From an uncultured Clostridia bacterium (GTDB lineage: Bacteria; Bacillota; Clostridia; Christensenellales; Aristaeellaceae), in NCBI GenBank assembly GCA_934630975.1, contig CAKTXH010000032.1, forward strand, positions 1-25,198: a DNA stretch of 25,198 nucleotides, read 5' to 3'. The position numbers and the translations under genes were made by a program. Below the pieces are notes generated by a model, which was not told where the DNA came from, searched no databases, and saw only the letters and a list, made by a program, of their open reading frames with translations. Shown in pieces: positions 7,538-15,849 of this stretch. Numbering within the stretch: position 1 is the stretch's first letter; the number at the start of each line of letters is the position of its first letter.

Positions 7538-8182
7538 TCAAATCGCCTTCGGCAGATTCCACTTGAACACCGTCGCCAGCATGCGCACCGCGGTGGTGAT
7601 GATCATGCCCAGCCCGTAGGCGGCGACTTCGCCGACGCCCGCGCGCAGCAGCAGCGCATACCCCAGCGCGCCGAGAATCGCCGCGACGGCGTAAACGCGC
7701 TTTTTGAGCACAAACGGCATTTCGCGCAGGAGCACGTCGCGCAGCATGCCGCCGCCGATGGCCGTCGTCGTCCCGAGGAAGGTGGTCAAAAACATGTTAT
7801 CGGCGAAGCCCGCCTCCATGCCGATGCGCGCGCCGGAAACGGCGAACACGCCCAGCCCGATGGCGTCGAACACGTTGTTGATCTGCTCGATCATCTTTTC
7901 GCGGGCGACATAGCGCTCTTTGAAAATCCGCGCGATGACGAACACGGCGAGCGCGCACACGCAGGCCAGCAGCACATAATGGAAATTGGTGAACATGCGC
8001 GGCGGAAAGCAGCCGATGAGCACGTCGCGCAGCGTGCCGCCGCCCAGCGCGGTGAACACCGCCATCAGCAGCACGCCGAAGATATCCGTGCCCTTATCCA
8101 CCGCGACCATCGCGCCGGACACAGCAAAGGCTGCCGTTCCGACTGCCTCGCAGATACTGAAAATTCCGTTGATATCGGTCAT
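7538..8182 (-). CDS. TRIC-family / UPF0126 membrane protein
   Basis: A 214-residue membrane protein made of two similar halves of three helices plus a final hydrophobic segment. Each half has the glycine-rich signature: ALGGGTLRDVLIG in the first and AIGGGMLRDVLL in the second, with matching AFAVSGA and VFAVSGARIG motifs. This is the pattern of the bacterial TRIC (trimeric intracellular cation) channel family, formerly UPF0126, whose members conduct monovalent cations; the physiological role here is unknown. ATG at 8182 follows AAGGAGA. Repeat copy R1 lies between this gene and the upstream nucleotidyltransferase gene. Confidence 0.9.
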   Translation of the reverse strand: MTDINGIFSICEAVGTAAFAVSGAMVAVDKGTDIFGVLLMAVFTALGGGTLRDVLIGCFPPRMFTNFHYVLLACVCALAVFVIARIFKERYVAREKMIEQINNVFDAIGLGVFAVSGARIGMEAGFADNMFLTTFLGTTTAIGGGMLRDVLLREMPFVLKKRVYAVAAILGALGYALLLRAGVGEVAAYGLGMIITTAVRMLATVFKWNLPKAI

Positions 8183-8194
8183 AGTTCTCCTTCA

Positions 8195-8279
8195 GGGAAC
8201 GCTTGGGACTCCGTCCCAAACCCTGCCAGAAACCTGAGGTTTCTGGACTTCCCACATCTGTATCGCTTCGCGATACAGA
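8195..8279 (-). repeat. Triple-hairpin intergenic repeat, copy R1
   Basis: Read on the minus strand: C, CTGTATCGC-GAA-GCGATACAG (8258-8278); linker GGGAAG (8248-8253); B, arm CCAGAAACCT, central C, reverse complement (8226-8246); A, TTGGGAC-GGA-GTCCCAA (8203-8219); tail GTTCCC (8195-8200). The tail runs into the ribosome binding site of the TRIC-like gene, 20 bp before its start. Linker and tail are complementary. Confidence 0.9.
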
Positions 8280-8288
8280 ATCCTGATT

Positions 8289-9641
8289 TTATTTGTTTTT
8301 TCTTTGCTTCAAAACCGCTTTTACGGCTTCTTCGGCGGTTTCGCCCATCAGCGTGCGCCGCCGGGCCTCGCCGAGCGCTTTGGCCAGTTCCGGCCCCGGC
8401 TTCATGCCCGCCGCCAGCAGCATATCGCCGTCGGGCAGGCCGCCCGCGGCCAGCGCTTCATACGCCTGCGCGCGCCCGGTCAGAAACGCCTCTTCATTCG
8501 GCGCGTCGCCGCCCGCGCTGCCCTTGCCCATCGTATCGCAGGCGGCCAGCAGGGCGAGGTCGTGCGGGCAGACGGATTCGTCGAACAGCAGGTTCGTTCG
8601 GCTCGTTTCCACCTGCCCATAGTGGCAGACATGCGCGCGCATATGCAGGCGGCACATGTTTTCGCAGTACGCGATGATCTCCTTATTCACGCCGAGCCGC
8701 CCCAGCATGGTGCGCATCAGCGGTACGCCGGTATTTTCGTGGCCGTAGGTATGCCATTCGCCGTCCTCGCCCCGCGTGGTGGAAACGGCCTTGCCCAGGT
8801 CGTGCGTCAGCGCGGCGTAAACAAACGCTTCCGGGTGACGCGCCTGCGCTTTCTTCTGCGCGGCGGCGTGAAGCACCAGCATGCTGTGCACATACGCGTC
8901 GCCCTCGGGATGATAGCGCGGCGGCTGGGGCACGTCGATGAGCGCCGCCAGTTCGCCAAACCACGGCTCGAGCGCATCCGCCCGGCGGAGCACATCAAAA
9001 AACACATCCGGCGCGCCGCTCGTCATGGCCTTTTTCATTTCGCCCAGCACGCGCGCGGGGGAAAGCGCGTCCGTTTTCATCGTCCGCATCTTTTCAAGCG
9101 TCTCTTCGTCCGGCGACAGATGAAACCGCGCGGCGAACTGCGCGCCCCGCAGCACGCGGAGCGGGTCTTCCGCAAACCCGTCGCCCGGCACGGCGCGCAG
9201 CACGCCCTGCCTCAGATCGGCCTGCCCGCCAAACGGATCGACGATTTCCCCGGTCAGCGCATCCTGCAAAATCGCGTTGACGGTAAAATCCCGCCGAGCC
9301 GCCGCGCGCGCAAAGGGAAGCGCCGGGTCGGGCGTCACGTCAAAATCGCCGTGCTTCGGGCCGGTTCTGCGTTCCAGCCGCGGCACGGCCAGATCAATCC
9401 CCGCATCTTTGAGGGTGAAAATGCCGTACCGCGCGCCGCTTTCGTCCACCGCGCCGAACTGCGCGGCCAGCGCGCGAAGCTGCTCCGGCGCAAGGCCGTA
9501 GACCTCGCAGTCGATATCCGCGCTTTTCCGGCCGAGCAGCGCGTCACGCACGCAGCCGCCGACCAGCATGGCGCGCCCGCCCAACGCCTTGGCGAGCAGC
9601 GCAAGCCGCCGAATCGTTTCCCGTTGAATTTCTTTTGTCAT
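8289..9641 (-). CDS. cca: CCA-adding type tRNA nucleotidyltransferase with HD domain
   Basis: A 450-residue polymerase-beta-superfamily enzyme that builds or repairs the 3' CCA of tRNA. Head domain: MLVGGCVRDALLGR (25-38), then ADIDCEVYG with D42/D44 as the metal-binding pair; RRDFTVNAI (117-124) is the conserved RRD motif and EDPLRVLRGAQFAARF the nucleotide-recognition region. The C-terminal half carries an HD phosphohydrolase domain: H252 in VHSMLVLH and ALTHDLGKAV (H280, D281), as in the multifunctional enzymes of the E. coli Cca type. ATG at 9641 is chosen for GAGAGGG upstream and a 13-bp gap to the preceding gene; an upstream in-frame ATG at 9677 would overlap that gene. A poly(A)-polymerase-like specificity cannot be excluded. 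Confidence 0.92.
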   Translation of the reverse strand: MTKEIQRETIRRLALLAKALGGRAMLVGGCVRDALLGRKSADIDCEVYGLAPEQLRALAAQFGAVDESGARYGIFTLKDAGIDLAVPRLERRTGPKHGDFDVTPDPALPFARAAARRDFTVNAILQDALTGEIVDPFGGQADLRQGVLRAVPGDGFAEDPLRVLRGAQFAARFHLSPDEETLEKMRTMKTDALSPARVLGEMKKAMTSGAPDVFFDVLRRADALEPWFGELAALIDVPQPPRYHPEGDAYVHSMLVLHAAAQKKAQARHPEAFVYAALTHDLGKAVSTTRGEDGEWHTYGHENTGVPLMRTMLGRLGVNKEIIAYCENMCRLHMRAHVCHYGQVETSRTNLLFDESVCPHDLALLAACDTMGKGSAGGDAPNEEAFLTGRAQAYEALAAGGLPDGDMLLAAGMKPGPELAKALGEARRRTLMGETAEEAVKAVLKQRKNK

Positions 9642-9654
9642 ACGGCCCTCTCTG

Positions 9655-9876
9655 TCATTCCAGCGCGCCCTGATCACCCCGCGCGTAGGCGGCGGTGAGC
9701 ACGTCGCTCATCGCGATATGCACCGGCTTTTTCCGCCCGGAAAGCAGCGCGTCAAACCCGTCCGCGTCGATCTGCGTCACGCGCAGATTGACCTTCTTCA
9801 TCTGCCCGTCCGTCATCAGCACGACGCAGATTTTGCAGGCCCGTTCCAGCGAATATCGCAAAAATCGCTCCGTCAC
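9655..9876 (-). CDS. Small conserved-looking protein, unknown function
   Basis: A 73-residue product whose GTG start at 9876 overlaps the TGA of the preceding membrane-protein gene (GTGA), with GGAGAG 8 bases upstream; this arrangement implies translational coupling. A longer form from ATG at 9891 (78 residues) is possible but lacks a ribosome binding site. The predicted pattern is a helix (TERFLRYSLERACK) followed by strands (ICVVLMTDG, KKVNLRVTQID, GFDALL, PVHIAMSDVLTAAY), which suggests a small beta-barrel resembling Sm/SH3-like nucleic-acid-binding folds; this is only a guess from the pattern. It sits directly before cca. Confidence 0.7.
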   Translation of the reverse strand: MTERFLRYSLERACKICVVLMTDGQMKKVNLRVTQIDADGFDALLSGRKKPVHIAMSDVLTAAYARGDQGALE

Positions 9877-11798
9877 GGCGTTTCTCTCCATCCCGTGTCG
9901 TAAATGCGCACGTCGTCGTTGGCGTACATCAGCTCGTAGGTTTCATCCAGCGCGTCCAGATCCACGTCGAATTCCGCGCGCTCGTAATCGCTCACGTAGA
10001 TGTAATGCACGTTATAGGTTTCCAGCACGTCGTCGTTTTCCAGCGGATGCTCGTAAAAGCGCTTGCAGTCCGCCGACTGCTGTGAATAATCCAGCCCGTG
10101 AAAGAACACGTACAAATCGCTGCCGCAGATGATCTGCCGCCCCGCCAGCGAACAGACGGGGTTAATGTGCTGCTGCCCGGTCAGGAATACGTCGTCGCGG
10201 TCTGTATTTTCGCGAATCCAGTCGCCCGCCGCAACCGCGTTGGCGGAAAAGAGCTGATAACCGGAAACCGCCTCGCGCCCCAGCGACAGCGCGCCGGAAA
10301 ACACGCTCGCCCACAGAAACAGCCCGCAGAGCAGCGCGCGCCCCGGCAGACCGGCCAGCCGCTGCATGATCATCGAGCCGTAATCCGCCGCGAGGATCAT
10401 CGCGAACATGAACCAGATATAGAACAGCTTGTTGTTGTCGTATTCGTTCGGCTGGAAGAGAATCGTTTCGGCCACGACGTAAATCGCCGTCATGCCCAGC
10501 ACGATATCCAGATAGCCGCGCTTTTTCGCGCACAGGCACGCGCAGATCACGAGGATGAACGGCAGACCCGCGTTCTTCACCCAGAACCAGAAATAGCCGT
10601 CCTTGAGGCCGCGCCCGCCGCTGTTGTTGACCCAGTTGAACTGGAACCGCAGAGAGCCGCCCTCCAGCGTCTGCTTGACAGCGTTGCCCATCACCTGCGG
10701 CAGCGCCAGCGCCAGCACGACGGCCAGATACAGCCCCGCGCGCAGCAGAATTCCGCACCGCTCCTCCCTGCGCTCGATCAGGTTGCCGAGCAGGTACCCG
10801 CCGGAGAACAGGCCGAGCGCGAGGAACGTGTGCGTGTGCACCAGCGGCAGCGCGGCCGCCCAGAGCGCCAGCAGCGCCGTCTGCCGGTACGATTTCTCCC
10901 GCACGGAGGAAATCAGCAGATACAGCGCCGGAACACCCATCGCCCAGCCGCCCAGCAGCGCGCGCTGGGGCAGCATCAGATCCGCGATGACGTTGGAAAA
11001 GCGCAGGTTCAGATCGGGCTGGTTCGCCGGGGTCTTGTAATAGCCGGTGAAAATCTCCCGAACGCGGGCGAAGTTGTCCGCAAACGCCAAGTCAAAATCG
11101 TACAGGAAGCCGAGGCCACCGTTGAAGAAGAACAGCAGCGCCGCGACCGCGACCGCTTTGTGCCGCCCGCCGAGAATCTGCTGCGCCAGCAGCATGTAGC
11201 CCGCGTAGGTCAGCGCCATCAGCAGCGTGCCCGGCACGACGAGGGCCAGGTTCAGCGGCATGCCGAGCATGTAAAACGTCGTGCTCAGCGCGTCGGTCAG
11301 GTACGGGTAGGAAAGGCTCGTGCCCGCCAGCAGGTTGTAGCTCGGCGGGAAGCGCATGTTCTCCAGCGACGTGACGAACGACAGATGCATGCACAAATCG
11401 CCGTAGGTCGCCTGGCCGCACCAGAGCGAGCCGTCCGAAGCGGGCATGATGTTGTGGGTATATTGCAGATAGGCCGAAAGCGCCGTCAGCGGAATCCCCA
11501 CGGCGGCCATCACGGCCAACTGCCGCCTGTCCGCCTCGCCGAGCCTGCAAAGCGGCGCTTTTTCCCGCGCGGCATAACAAAGCGCCGCCAGCAGCAGCGC
11601 AGCGGCGACAGCCGCGATATGCGCGGCGGCGGTGAAATCCAGCGCGTTGGCGCACAGCGCCGGAAGACCCATTTCCATCAGCACACCCAGCGAAACGCCC
11701 AGCCATGCCCGAACGACCGGGCTTTTTTTCGGTGTCAGCCAGCGGATCATCTGTACGCCCAGCGCGCAGAACAAAAGGGTATAAGCGATTGCGATCAT
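9873..11798 (-). CDS. Polytopic membrane protein, GT-C glycosyltransferase-like
   Basis: A 641-residue protein with about a dozen hydrophobic helices and a soluble C-terminal domain of roughly 110 residues. Between early helices it has SDGSLWCGQATYGDLCMHLS, an acidic loop where GT-C enzymes (lipid-phosphosugar-dependent transferases) carry catalytic acidic residues. The C-terminal segment WIRENTDRDDVFLTGQQHIN, LAGRQIICGSD and YIYVSDYERAEF is the pattern seen in uncharacterised bacterial GT-C-like proteins. A role in adding sugars to cell-envelope polymers or proteins is possible; the acceptor is unknown. ATG at 11798 follows GTGAGGAA. The gap to the upstream gene is 6 bp, and the downstream gene overlaps by 4 bp. 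Confidence 0.75.
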   Translation of the reverse strand: MIAIAYTLLFCALGVQMIRWLTPKKSPVVRAWLGVSLGVLMEMGLPALCANALDFTAAAHIAAVAAALLLAALCYAAREKAPLCRLGEADRRQLAVMAAVGIPLTALSAYLQYTHNIMPASDGSLWCGQATYGDLCMHLSFVTSLENMRFPPSYNLLAGTSLSYPYLTDALSTTFYMLGMPLNLALVVPGTLLMALTYAGYMLLAQQILGGRHKAVAVAALLFFFNGGLGFLYDFDLAFADNFARVREIFTGYYKTPANQPDLNLRFSNVIADLMLPQRALLGGWAMGVPALYLLISSVREKSYRQTALLALWAAALPLVHTHTFLALGLFSGGYLLGNLIERREERCGILLRAGLYLAVVLALALPQVMGNAVKQTLEGGSLRFQFNWVNNSGGRGLKDGYFWFWVKNAGLPFILVICACLCAKKRGYLDIVLGMTAIYVVAETILFQPNEYDNNKLFYIWFMFAMILAADYGSMIMQRLAGLPGRALLCGLFLWASVFSGALSLGREAVSGYQLFSANAVAAGDWIRENTDRDDVFLTGQQHINPVCSLAGRQIICGSDLYVFFHGLDYSQQSADCKRFYEHPLENDDVLETYNVHYIYVSDYERAEFDVDLDALDETYELMYANDDVRIYDTGWRETP

Positions 11799-11804
11799 GG
11801 TTCC

Positions 11805-12326
11805 TCACTGCACCTGTTTGGTCACGTCGTCCGTAAGGACGGTAAAAGCCGCCTGCCTGCGCCGGCGATGGCCGTCCGTTTCCGGCGGCATGGGCGCGGG
11901 CTTCATGGCCGGCATGCGGCGCGTCTGCCCCAGCGCGTCAGCATAATCGCCTTCCGGCGCAGGCTCTGTCTGGCGCTGCGCGTCTTGCTGCATGGCCACC
12001 AGATCATCCACCGCCTGACGGCGGCGCTGCTTTTCGCTCTTTTCCTCGCGGATGCGGCGCGCGGCGGCCTCCGTGCAGATGGCCTGCCCGACGAGCTGCA
12101 AATACATGCGCCGCGCGGCCAGCGCCAGCAGCGCGTCCACCGCCACCGCCGCGGCCAGCAGCAGCGGCACGGCGGGCAGCCACATCATGCCCCAATACAC
12201 CGCCAGCGCAAGCAATGCCAGCGTGAGCGCCGCGCCGGTGACAAACAGCGCGTTTCTCGTCTTTTTCGCCTGCTCGCGAAGCGCAATGGCCGTCCTGTTG
12301 GTCAGCCGAATCGCCCTGCTTTCCAT
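11805..12326 (-). CDS. Two-TM protein with charged C-terminal tail, unknown function
   Basis: A 173-residue product. Residues about 1-25 are basic and cytoplasmic-looking, two hydrophobic segments follow (about 26-45 and 49-70), then a strongly charged, likely helical stretch (ARRIREEKSEKQRRRQAVDD) and a Pro/Arg-rich, probably disordered tail. No family recognised. ATG at 12326 follows ACGGAGG. It sits 12 bp after the CvpA-like gene and 6 bp before the GT-C-like gene, so it is almost certainly co-transcribed; an envelope-associated role is inferred from neighbours only. Confidence 0.75.
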   Translation of the reverse strand: MESRAIRLTNRTAIALREQAKKTRNALFVTGAALTLALLALAVYWGMMWLPAVPLLLAAAVAVDALLALAARRMYLQLVGQAICTEAAARRIREEKSEKQRRRQAVDDLVAMQQDAQRQTEPAPEGDYADALGQTRRMPAMKPAPMPPETDGHRRRRQAAFTVLTDDVTKQVQ

Positions 12327-12338
12327 AAGCGGCCTCCG

Positions 12339-13025
12339 TTACGCTCCAAGAATGGAGAGAATCAGCTTGCTGTCAAACAGCGGCGCCAGACGCGACGCAG
12401 CGAACACGTCGGTCAGCTGCTGCACCGGCACGACCGCCTGAATGATCGGCACCAGTGCAAAGAAGATGAACAGCAGCAGCACGCCGCGCGCCAGCCCGAA
12501 CACGCCGCCCATCAGCGCATCCAGATGGCGCAGCACCGGCAGTTCGAACACATAGCAGATCAGATGGATGACGAACGTCGCGACGATGTAGCAGCCGAGG
12601 AAGCAGATTAAAAAGCTGAGGATCGAAAGCGACACGTTCACAATCGTCTGGCTCAGCAGGGTAGACATCGTGGTCGCGCCCGGCGCGGTATTGACCGCGT
12701 TGATGAACGCCGCCTGAAACTGTTCGGGCAGCTGCGCGCCGCTCATGATCTGCGTCAGCGCGCCCTGCGTCACCTGCGACACGGTGAGCAGCGAGAGATC
12801 CAGATCCTTGATGCGGCTGCCCGCGTCGGTGTAATACATGAGCGTATTGACCAGCGTGTCGTTGCCTTGCAGCCACGCCGCCAGCGACGGGCTGATGGCG
12901 AACGCCGCCGCCGCCGCGCCGATGAGCGCCGCCACGCTGAGCACCCCGCTGATGAAGCCGCGGTACATGCCGAAGACGAGGCTGATCCCCAGCACCGCCA
13001 GAATCAGAATGTCGATGATGTTCAT
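12339..13025 (-). CDS. CvpA family membrane protein
   Basis: A 228-residue membrane protein beginning MNIIDILILAVLGISLVFGM, with YRGFISGVLSVAALIGAAAA next: the first helix and the YRGFxxG turn are the CvpA (colicin V production) hallmark. A loop of about 85 residues follows, then helices around SLSILSFLICFLGCYIVATF and GGVFGLARGVLLLFIFFALV, where the GGVFGLARG motif is again typical. In other bacteria CvpA proteins affect envelope integrity and colicin V release; the molecular function is not settled. ATG at 13025 follows GGGAGGAAG. It lies 13 bp downstream of the DUF5711-like gene. Confidence 0.9.
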   Translation of the reverse strand: MNIIDILILAVLGISLVFGMYRGFISGVLSVAALIGAAAAAFAISPSLAAWLQGNDTLVNTLMYYTDAGSRIKDLDLSLLTVSQVTQGALTQIMSGAQLPEQFQAAFINAVNTAPGATTMSTLLSQTIVNVSLSILSFLICFLGCYIVATFVIHLICYVFELPVLRHLDALMGGVFGLARGVLLLFIFFALVPIIQAVVPVQQLTDVFAASRLAPLFDSKLILSILGA

Positions 13026-13038
13026 GGTTCTTCCTCCC

Positions 13039-14247
13039 TTAGGTCGGCAGCTCGACGACGTAAATTTCCGAGCCGGAGGCGACCACCGCGCGGTTATCGT
13101 TCATCATGCCGAGCACCGCCGTCACGGTGATGGGCATGGCGTAAGTGCGGAAGGTCGTATCGCCGAAGCTGCACGCATAGACTGCGTTCTGAGAGAAGCC
13201 GTAGACCGATTTCGTGCCCAGCTTCGCCGCGATGCAGGCGCTGGGCAGGTGGATCACGCGGTCGATACTGCCGTACATCAGGCGCACGTTGGCGATGCTG
13301 ATGCCCTCGTTCTGCTCCTGCGCGGGCACGAGCAGCTGATAGAGCATGCTGCCGCTCTTACTGACGTCCTCGACCGTATAGCCGTAAATCAGCGTCGGGC
13401 TGCTCGCCTCCAGGGCGCGATAGCTGTAATGCAGAATCTGCCGGGTGGTGACGACGTTGAGCGTGCCGTTTTCGTCGTAGATCGAATAAGCGATATGCTC
13501 GCCGATGGAGCTTTTGCCGGTGGAGAGCTTGCCGGGCTGGAAGGTTTGCAGCTCGGTGGAGATCACCGTGCCGGTGGTGTTGAGGCCGAGCATCCACATC
13601 AGCTCGGTGGCCTGCGCGTTATTGGTCGTGGCGGCCATGAAGAAGCCGATATCCAGCAGCGTCTGGCCGGAAACGGTGATGTTATCGACGATCTGGCCGC
13701 TGCTGTTGATGACGGAAACCACGCCGTTATCGGCTTCGCCGACGAACACGGCGACATATTCGTCGCCCGCGCTGGCAAACTGGATGGTATCGCTCATCTT
13801 GTTGTTATAGATGAGGCGGCCCCTGTTATTGAGGATATACAGGTCGTTGCCCGACCATGCGACGATGCGCTTTTCGGTCGCGTCATAATCGGCGTTGGTG
13901 CCGATCTGGTAGCTCCACTCGTTGCCGCCGGTCGCCGCGACGCAGTGCAGCGTCGTGCCGTCGTAGAAGATCACGCTGTCGCCGAAGGGCGAAACGTTTT
14001 GGCTGAGCGTCGCGCCGATGCGCGTCACGCGGCCGATGCCCTCGCGCGTCGAGCCGGTCAGCGCGTACACGACGCAGACGACGAGCAGCCCGACGAGCGC
14101 AGCGGCCAGAATCGCCGTGCGGATTTTGCCCTGTATGGAGTTTTTCTTTTTATTTTTCTTCTTTTTTTGCTCGTCATTCATCCCATAGGCGTTAAACGTG
14201 GCGTTTGCGCCGGTGAGGTACGTAACGCGCCGATTTTTACGATCCAT
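13039..14247 (-). CDS. DUF5711-like membrane-anchored protein with beta-propeller-like repeats
   Basis: A 402-residue protein with a cytoplasmic N-terminus containing a Lys-rich patch (KKKKNKKKN), one membrane helix (about 45-64, ILAAALVGLLVVCVVYALTG), and an extracytoplasmic domain of about 335 residues. That domain has repeated short strands with the pattern of WD/PQQ-like blades: GDSVIFYDGTTLHCVAA, RIVAWSGNDLYILNNRGRLI, VGEADNGVVSVINSSGQIVD, VYGFSQNAVYACSFGD. This resembles clostridial DUF5711 proteins, which I recall often being next to CvpA; function unknown. ATG at 14247 follows GAAAGGATG. First gene of the minus-strand run; repeat R2' lies in its leader. Confidence 0.78.
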   Translation of the reverse strand: MDRKNRRVTYLTGANATFNAYGMNDEQKKKKNKKKNSIQGKIRTAILAAALVGLLVVCVVYALTGSTREGIGRVTRIGATLSQNVSPFGDSVIFYDGTTLHCVAATGGNEWSYQIGTNADYDATEKRIVAWSGNDLYILNNRGRLIYNNKMSDTIQFASAGDEYVAVFVGEADNGVVSVINSSGQIVDNITVSGQTLLDIGFFMAATTNNAQATELMWMLGLNTTGTVISTELQTFQPGKLSTGKSSIGEHIAYSIYDENGTLNVVTTRQILHYSYRALEASSPTLIYGYTVEDVSKSGSMLYQLLVPAQEQNEGISIANVRLMYGSIDRVIHLPSACIAAKLGTKSVYGFSQNAVYACSFGDTTFRTYAMPITVTAVLGMMNDNRAVVASGSEIYVVELPT

Positions 14248-14270
14248 GTCAGCATCCTTTCAAAAGGGGA

Positions 14271-14345
14271 GGGACGCTGGGCTACCGCCCAGACCTGTTT
14301 GGGGACCAGTCCCCAAACCCCTTCTTCGCTTCGCGCTTATAGCTC
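14271..14345 (-). repeat. Triple-hairpin intergenic repeat, decayed copy R2'
   Basis: Read on the minus strand: a decayed C core CGCGAAGCG whose outer arms no longer pair; a B-like hairpin of 9-base arms GTTTGGGGA/TCCCCAAAC (14297-14318); an A hairpin CTGGGC/GCCCAG (14277-14292); tail CGTCCC. It ends 29 bp before the start codon of the DUF5711-like gene and lies head to head with copy R2. Confidence 0.65.
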
Positions 14346-14356
14346 GTGATTATTCT

Positions 14357-14460
14357 TACCGTTTATCGCTATGCGATAAACGGTATAGTGGGAAGTCCAG
14401 AAACCTCAGGTTTCTGGTGGGGTTCGGGGCAAAGCCCCGACGTAACCCCTCGTTCCCCCA
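14357..14460 (+). repeat. Triple-hairpin intergenic repeat, copy R2
   Basis: C: a 13-base arm TACCGTTTATCGC, triloop TAT and perfect complement (14357-14385). Linker GGGAAGT. B: arm CCAGAAACCT, central C, complement (14397-14417). A: TCGGGGC-AAA-GCCCCGA (14424-14440). Tail ACGTAACCCC, with TTCCC at 14453-14457. The C stem differs from other copies on both arms. It points toward the 3' end of recF, not toward a start codon. Confidence 0.88.
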
Positions 14461-14740
14461 AAACCCGCTTTTCCACTTTTGGAGAACCCACAGGGGAGAG
14501 CGCGGTTTCTTTTTGGGGATTGGAAGCCCCAAAAGCCAAAACCCGAAAGACTTTTGGCGGTTTTGGGGTGCGGCCTGCCCGCCGCTCGGTTTTGGGGTTT
14601 TCCTCGGCTTCTCCGCAAGTTGTCCACAAGCTTTTCCACACTTCTGTGGATATTGTGGATAATTTGTGGACGGGTGTGGATAACTCGGGGATAAGTCCAA
14701 TTTTCCCTGTTTTTGCAGGATTTTTCATCTTTCCCCAAAA
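14457..14740. other. DnaA-box cluster with CCCAAAA motifs, candidate origin element (left)
   Basis: This is the gene-free stretch between recF and the DUF5711-like gene. Boxes: TTGTCCACA 14620-14628, TTTTCCACA 14632-14640, and on the other strand TGTGGATAT 14645-14653, TGTGGATAA 14654-14662 (perfect), TGTGGACGG 14666-14674 and TGTGGATAA 14675-14683 (perfect): six boxes in 64 bp. The motif CCCAAAA or its complement occurs exactly at 14457, 14511, 14528, 14561, 14590 and 14734. A T-rich segment follows at 14697-14735 and could be an unwinding region. Whether it is a functional origin is inferred. Confidence 0.7.
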
Positions 14741-14745
14741 GTCGC

Positions 14746-15843
14746 TCATGCGCGCGTCAATTCGCCGTTTTCCACGCGGTAGACCGCGCCCTGCCGCGCG
14801 CCCGCCAAATCGGAGATATCCGTGCAGGTCACAAACGTCTGAACCCGGTCGATCCGCTCGATGAGCTGCCGCCTGCGGTTCGGGTCCAGCTCGCTCATCA
14901 CGTCGTCCAGCATCAGAATCGGCGCTTCCCCGCTTTCCTCGCCCGCCAGTTCCAGCTGCGCCAGCTTGAGGGAAAGCACCGCGCTGCGCTGCTGCCCCTG
15001 CGAGGCGAACGTCCGCGCTTCTTTGCCGTCGATGGTGATGGCGATATCGTCCCGGTGTACGCCCACCGTCGTCGTCATCCGCCGCAAATCCTCGCTTCGC
15101 GCCCGCGAAAGGCGCGCCAAAAGCGCTTCGTAGACGTTTTCCGCGTCCGCAGCCTGCGAAACATAGCGCAGCCGCAGCTCTTCGCGCCCGCCGGTCAGCG
15201 ACAGATGCGCCGCCCGCGCCAGCTCGTCGAGTTTGCCGACGGCTTCCCGCCGGTTTTCGCAGATCACCGCGCCCACGCGCGCAAGCTGCTCGTCCCACAT
15301 ATCCAGCGTCGGCAGCAGCGACGGGTTTCGGGCGATGTCCTTGAGCAGCGCGTTGCGCTGGTTGAGCGTGCGCACGGCGCGCTGGAGGGCGTAAAAATAC
15401 GTCGGCCGGAGCTGGGAAAGCTGCATATCCATAAACCGCCGCCGCTCGGCCGGGCCTTCCTTGACGATTTGCAGGTCTTCCGGCGAAAACAGTACGCCGC
15501 AGACGTGGCCGAGCAGCTCGCCGATGCGTTCCGCCTGCCGAAGGCCGATGCGCACGGTCTTTTTCTTCTTCTGCGTTCGGCTGAGGATCACGGCGACCTC
15601 GTGCGTGCCGTCCCGCTGCGCGGTTTTGACCGTCACGCGCGCGCTGTCCTGCCCCCACTGGATCAATTCCTCATCGCGGGAGGTTCGGTGGCTTTTGCCC
15701 AGACAGCACAGGTGCAGCGCCTCCAAAATATTCGTTTTCCCCTGCGCGTTCGGGCCGGTGAACACGGTAACGCCCGCGTCCGGCTCGATGAGCGCCCGTT
15801 CGTAATTCCTGAAATGGCTCAGGCTGAGCGACGTAACCCGCAT
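14746..15843 (-). CDS. recF: DNA replication/repair protein RecF
   Basis: A 365-residue SMC-like ATPase that acts with RecO and RecR to load RecA on gapped DNA and in fork restart. Walker A is GPNAQGKT (30-37); the signature region TFASQGQQRSAVLSLKLAQL and Walker B ILMLDDVMSELD are intact, and the N-terminus LSLSHFRNYERA is typical. It starts 6 bp after the dnaN stop, with no strong ribosome binding site of its own, so translational coupling is likely. The small S4-domain protein gene often found between dnaN and recF in Firmicutes is absent, and gyrB does not follow; instead a DnaA-box cluster begins about 60 bp past its stop. Confidence 0.97.
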   Translation of the reverse strand: MRVTSLSLSHFRNYERALIEPDAGVTVFTGPNAQGKTNILEALHLCCLGKSHRTSRDEELIQWGQDSARVTVKTAQRDGTHEVAVILSRTQKKKKTVRIGLRQAERIGELLGHVCGVLFSPEDLQIVKEGPAERRRFMDMQLSQLRPTYFYALQRAVRTLNQRNALLKDIARNPSLLPTLDMWDEQLARVGAVICENRREAVGKLDELARAAHLSLTGGREELRLRYVSQAADAENVYEALLARLSRARSEDLRRMTTTVGVHRDDIAITIDGKEARTFASQGQQRSAVLSLKLAQLELAGEESGEAPILMLDDVMSELDPNRRRQLIERIDRVQTFVTCTDISDLAGARQGAVYRVENGELTRA

Positions 15844-15849
15844 CGGCGT

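Noticed and set aside
14198..14662. Open frames across the repeats that translate to a recurring 'SRNLRFL' peptide (also around 18900-19082 and 8240).
   Set aside because: The shared peptide is just the B hairpin (CAGAAACCTCAGGTTTCTGG region) read in one frame; there is no ribosome binding site, and the frames overlap hairpins. Treated as repeat DNA, not protein.
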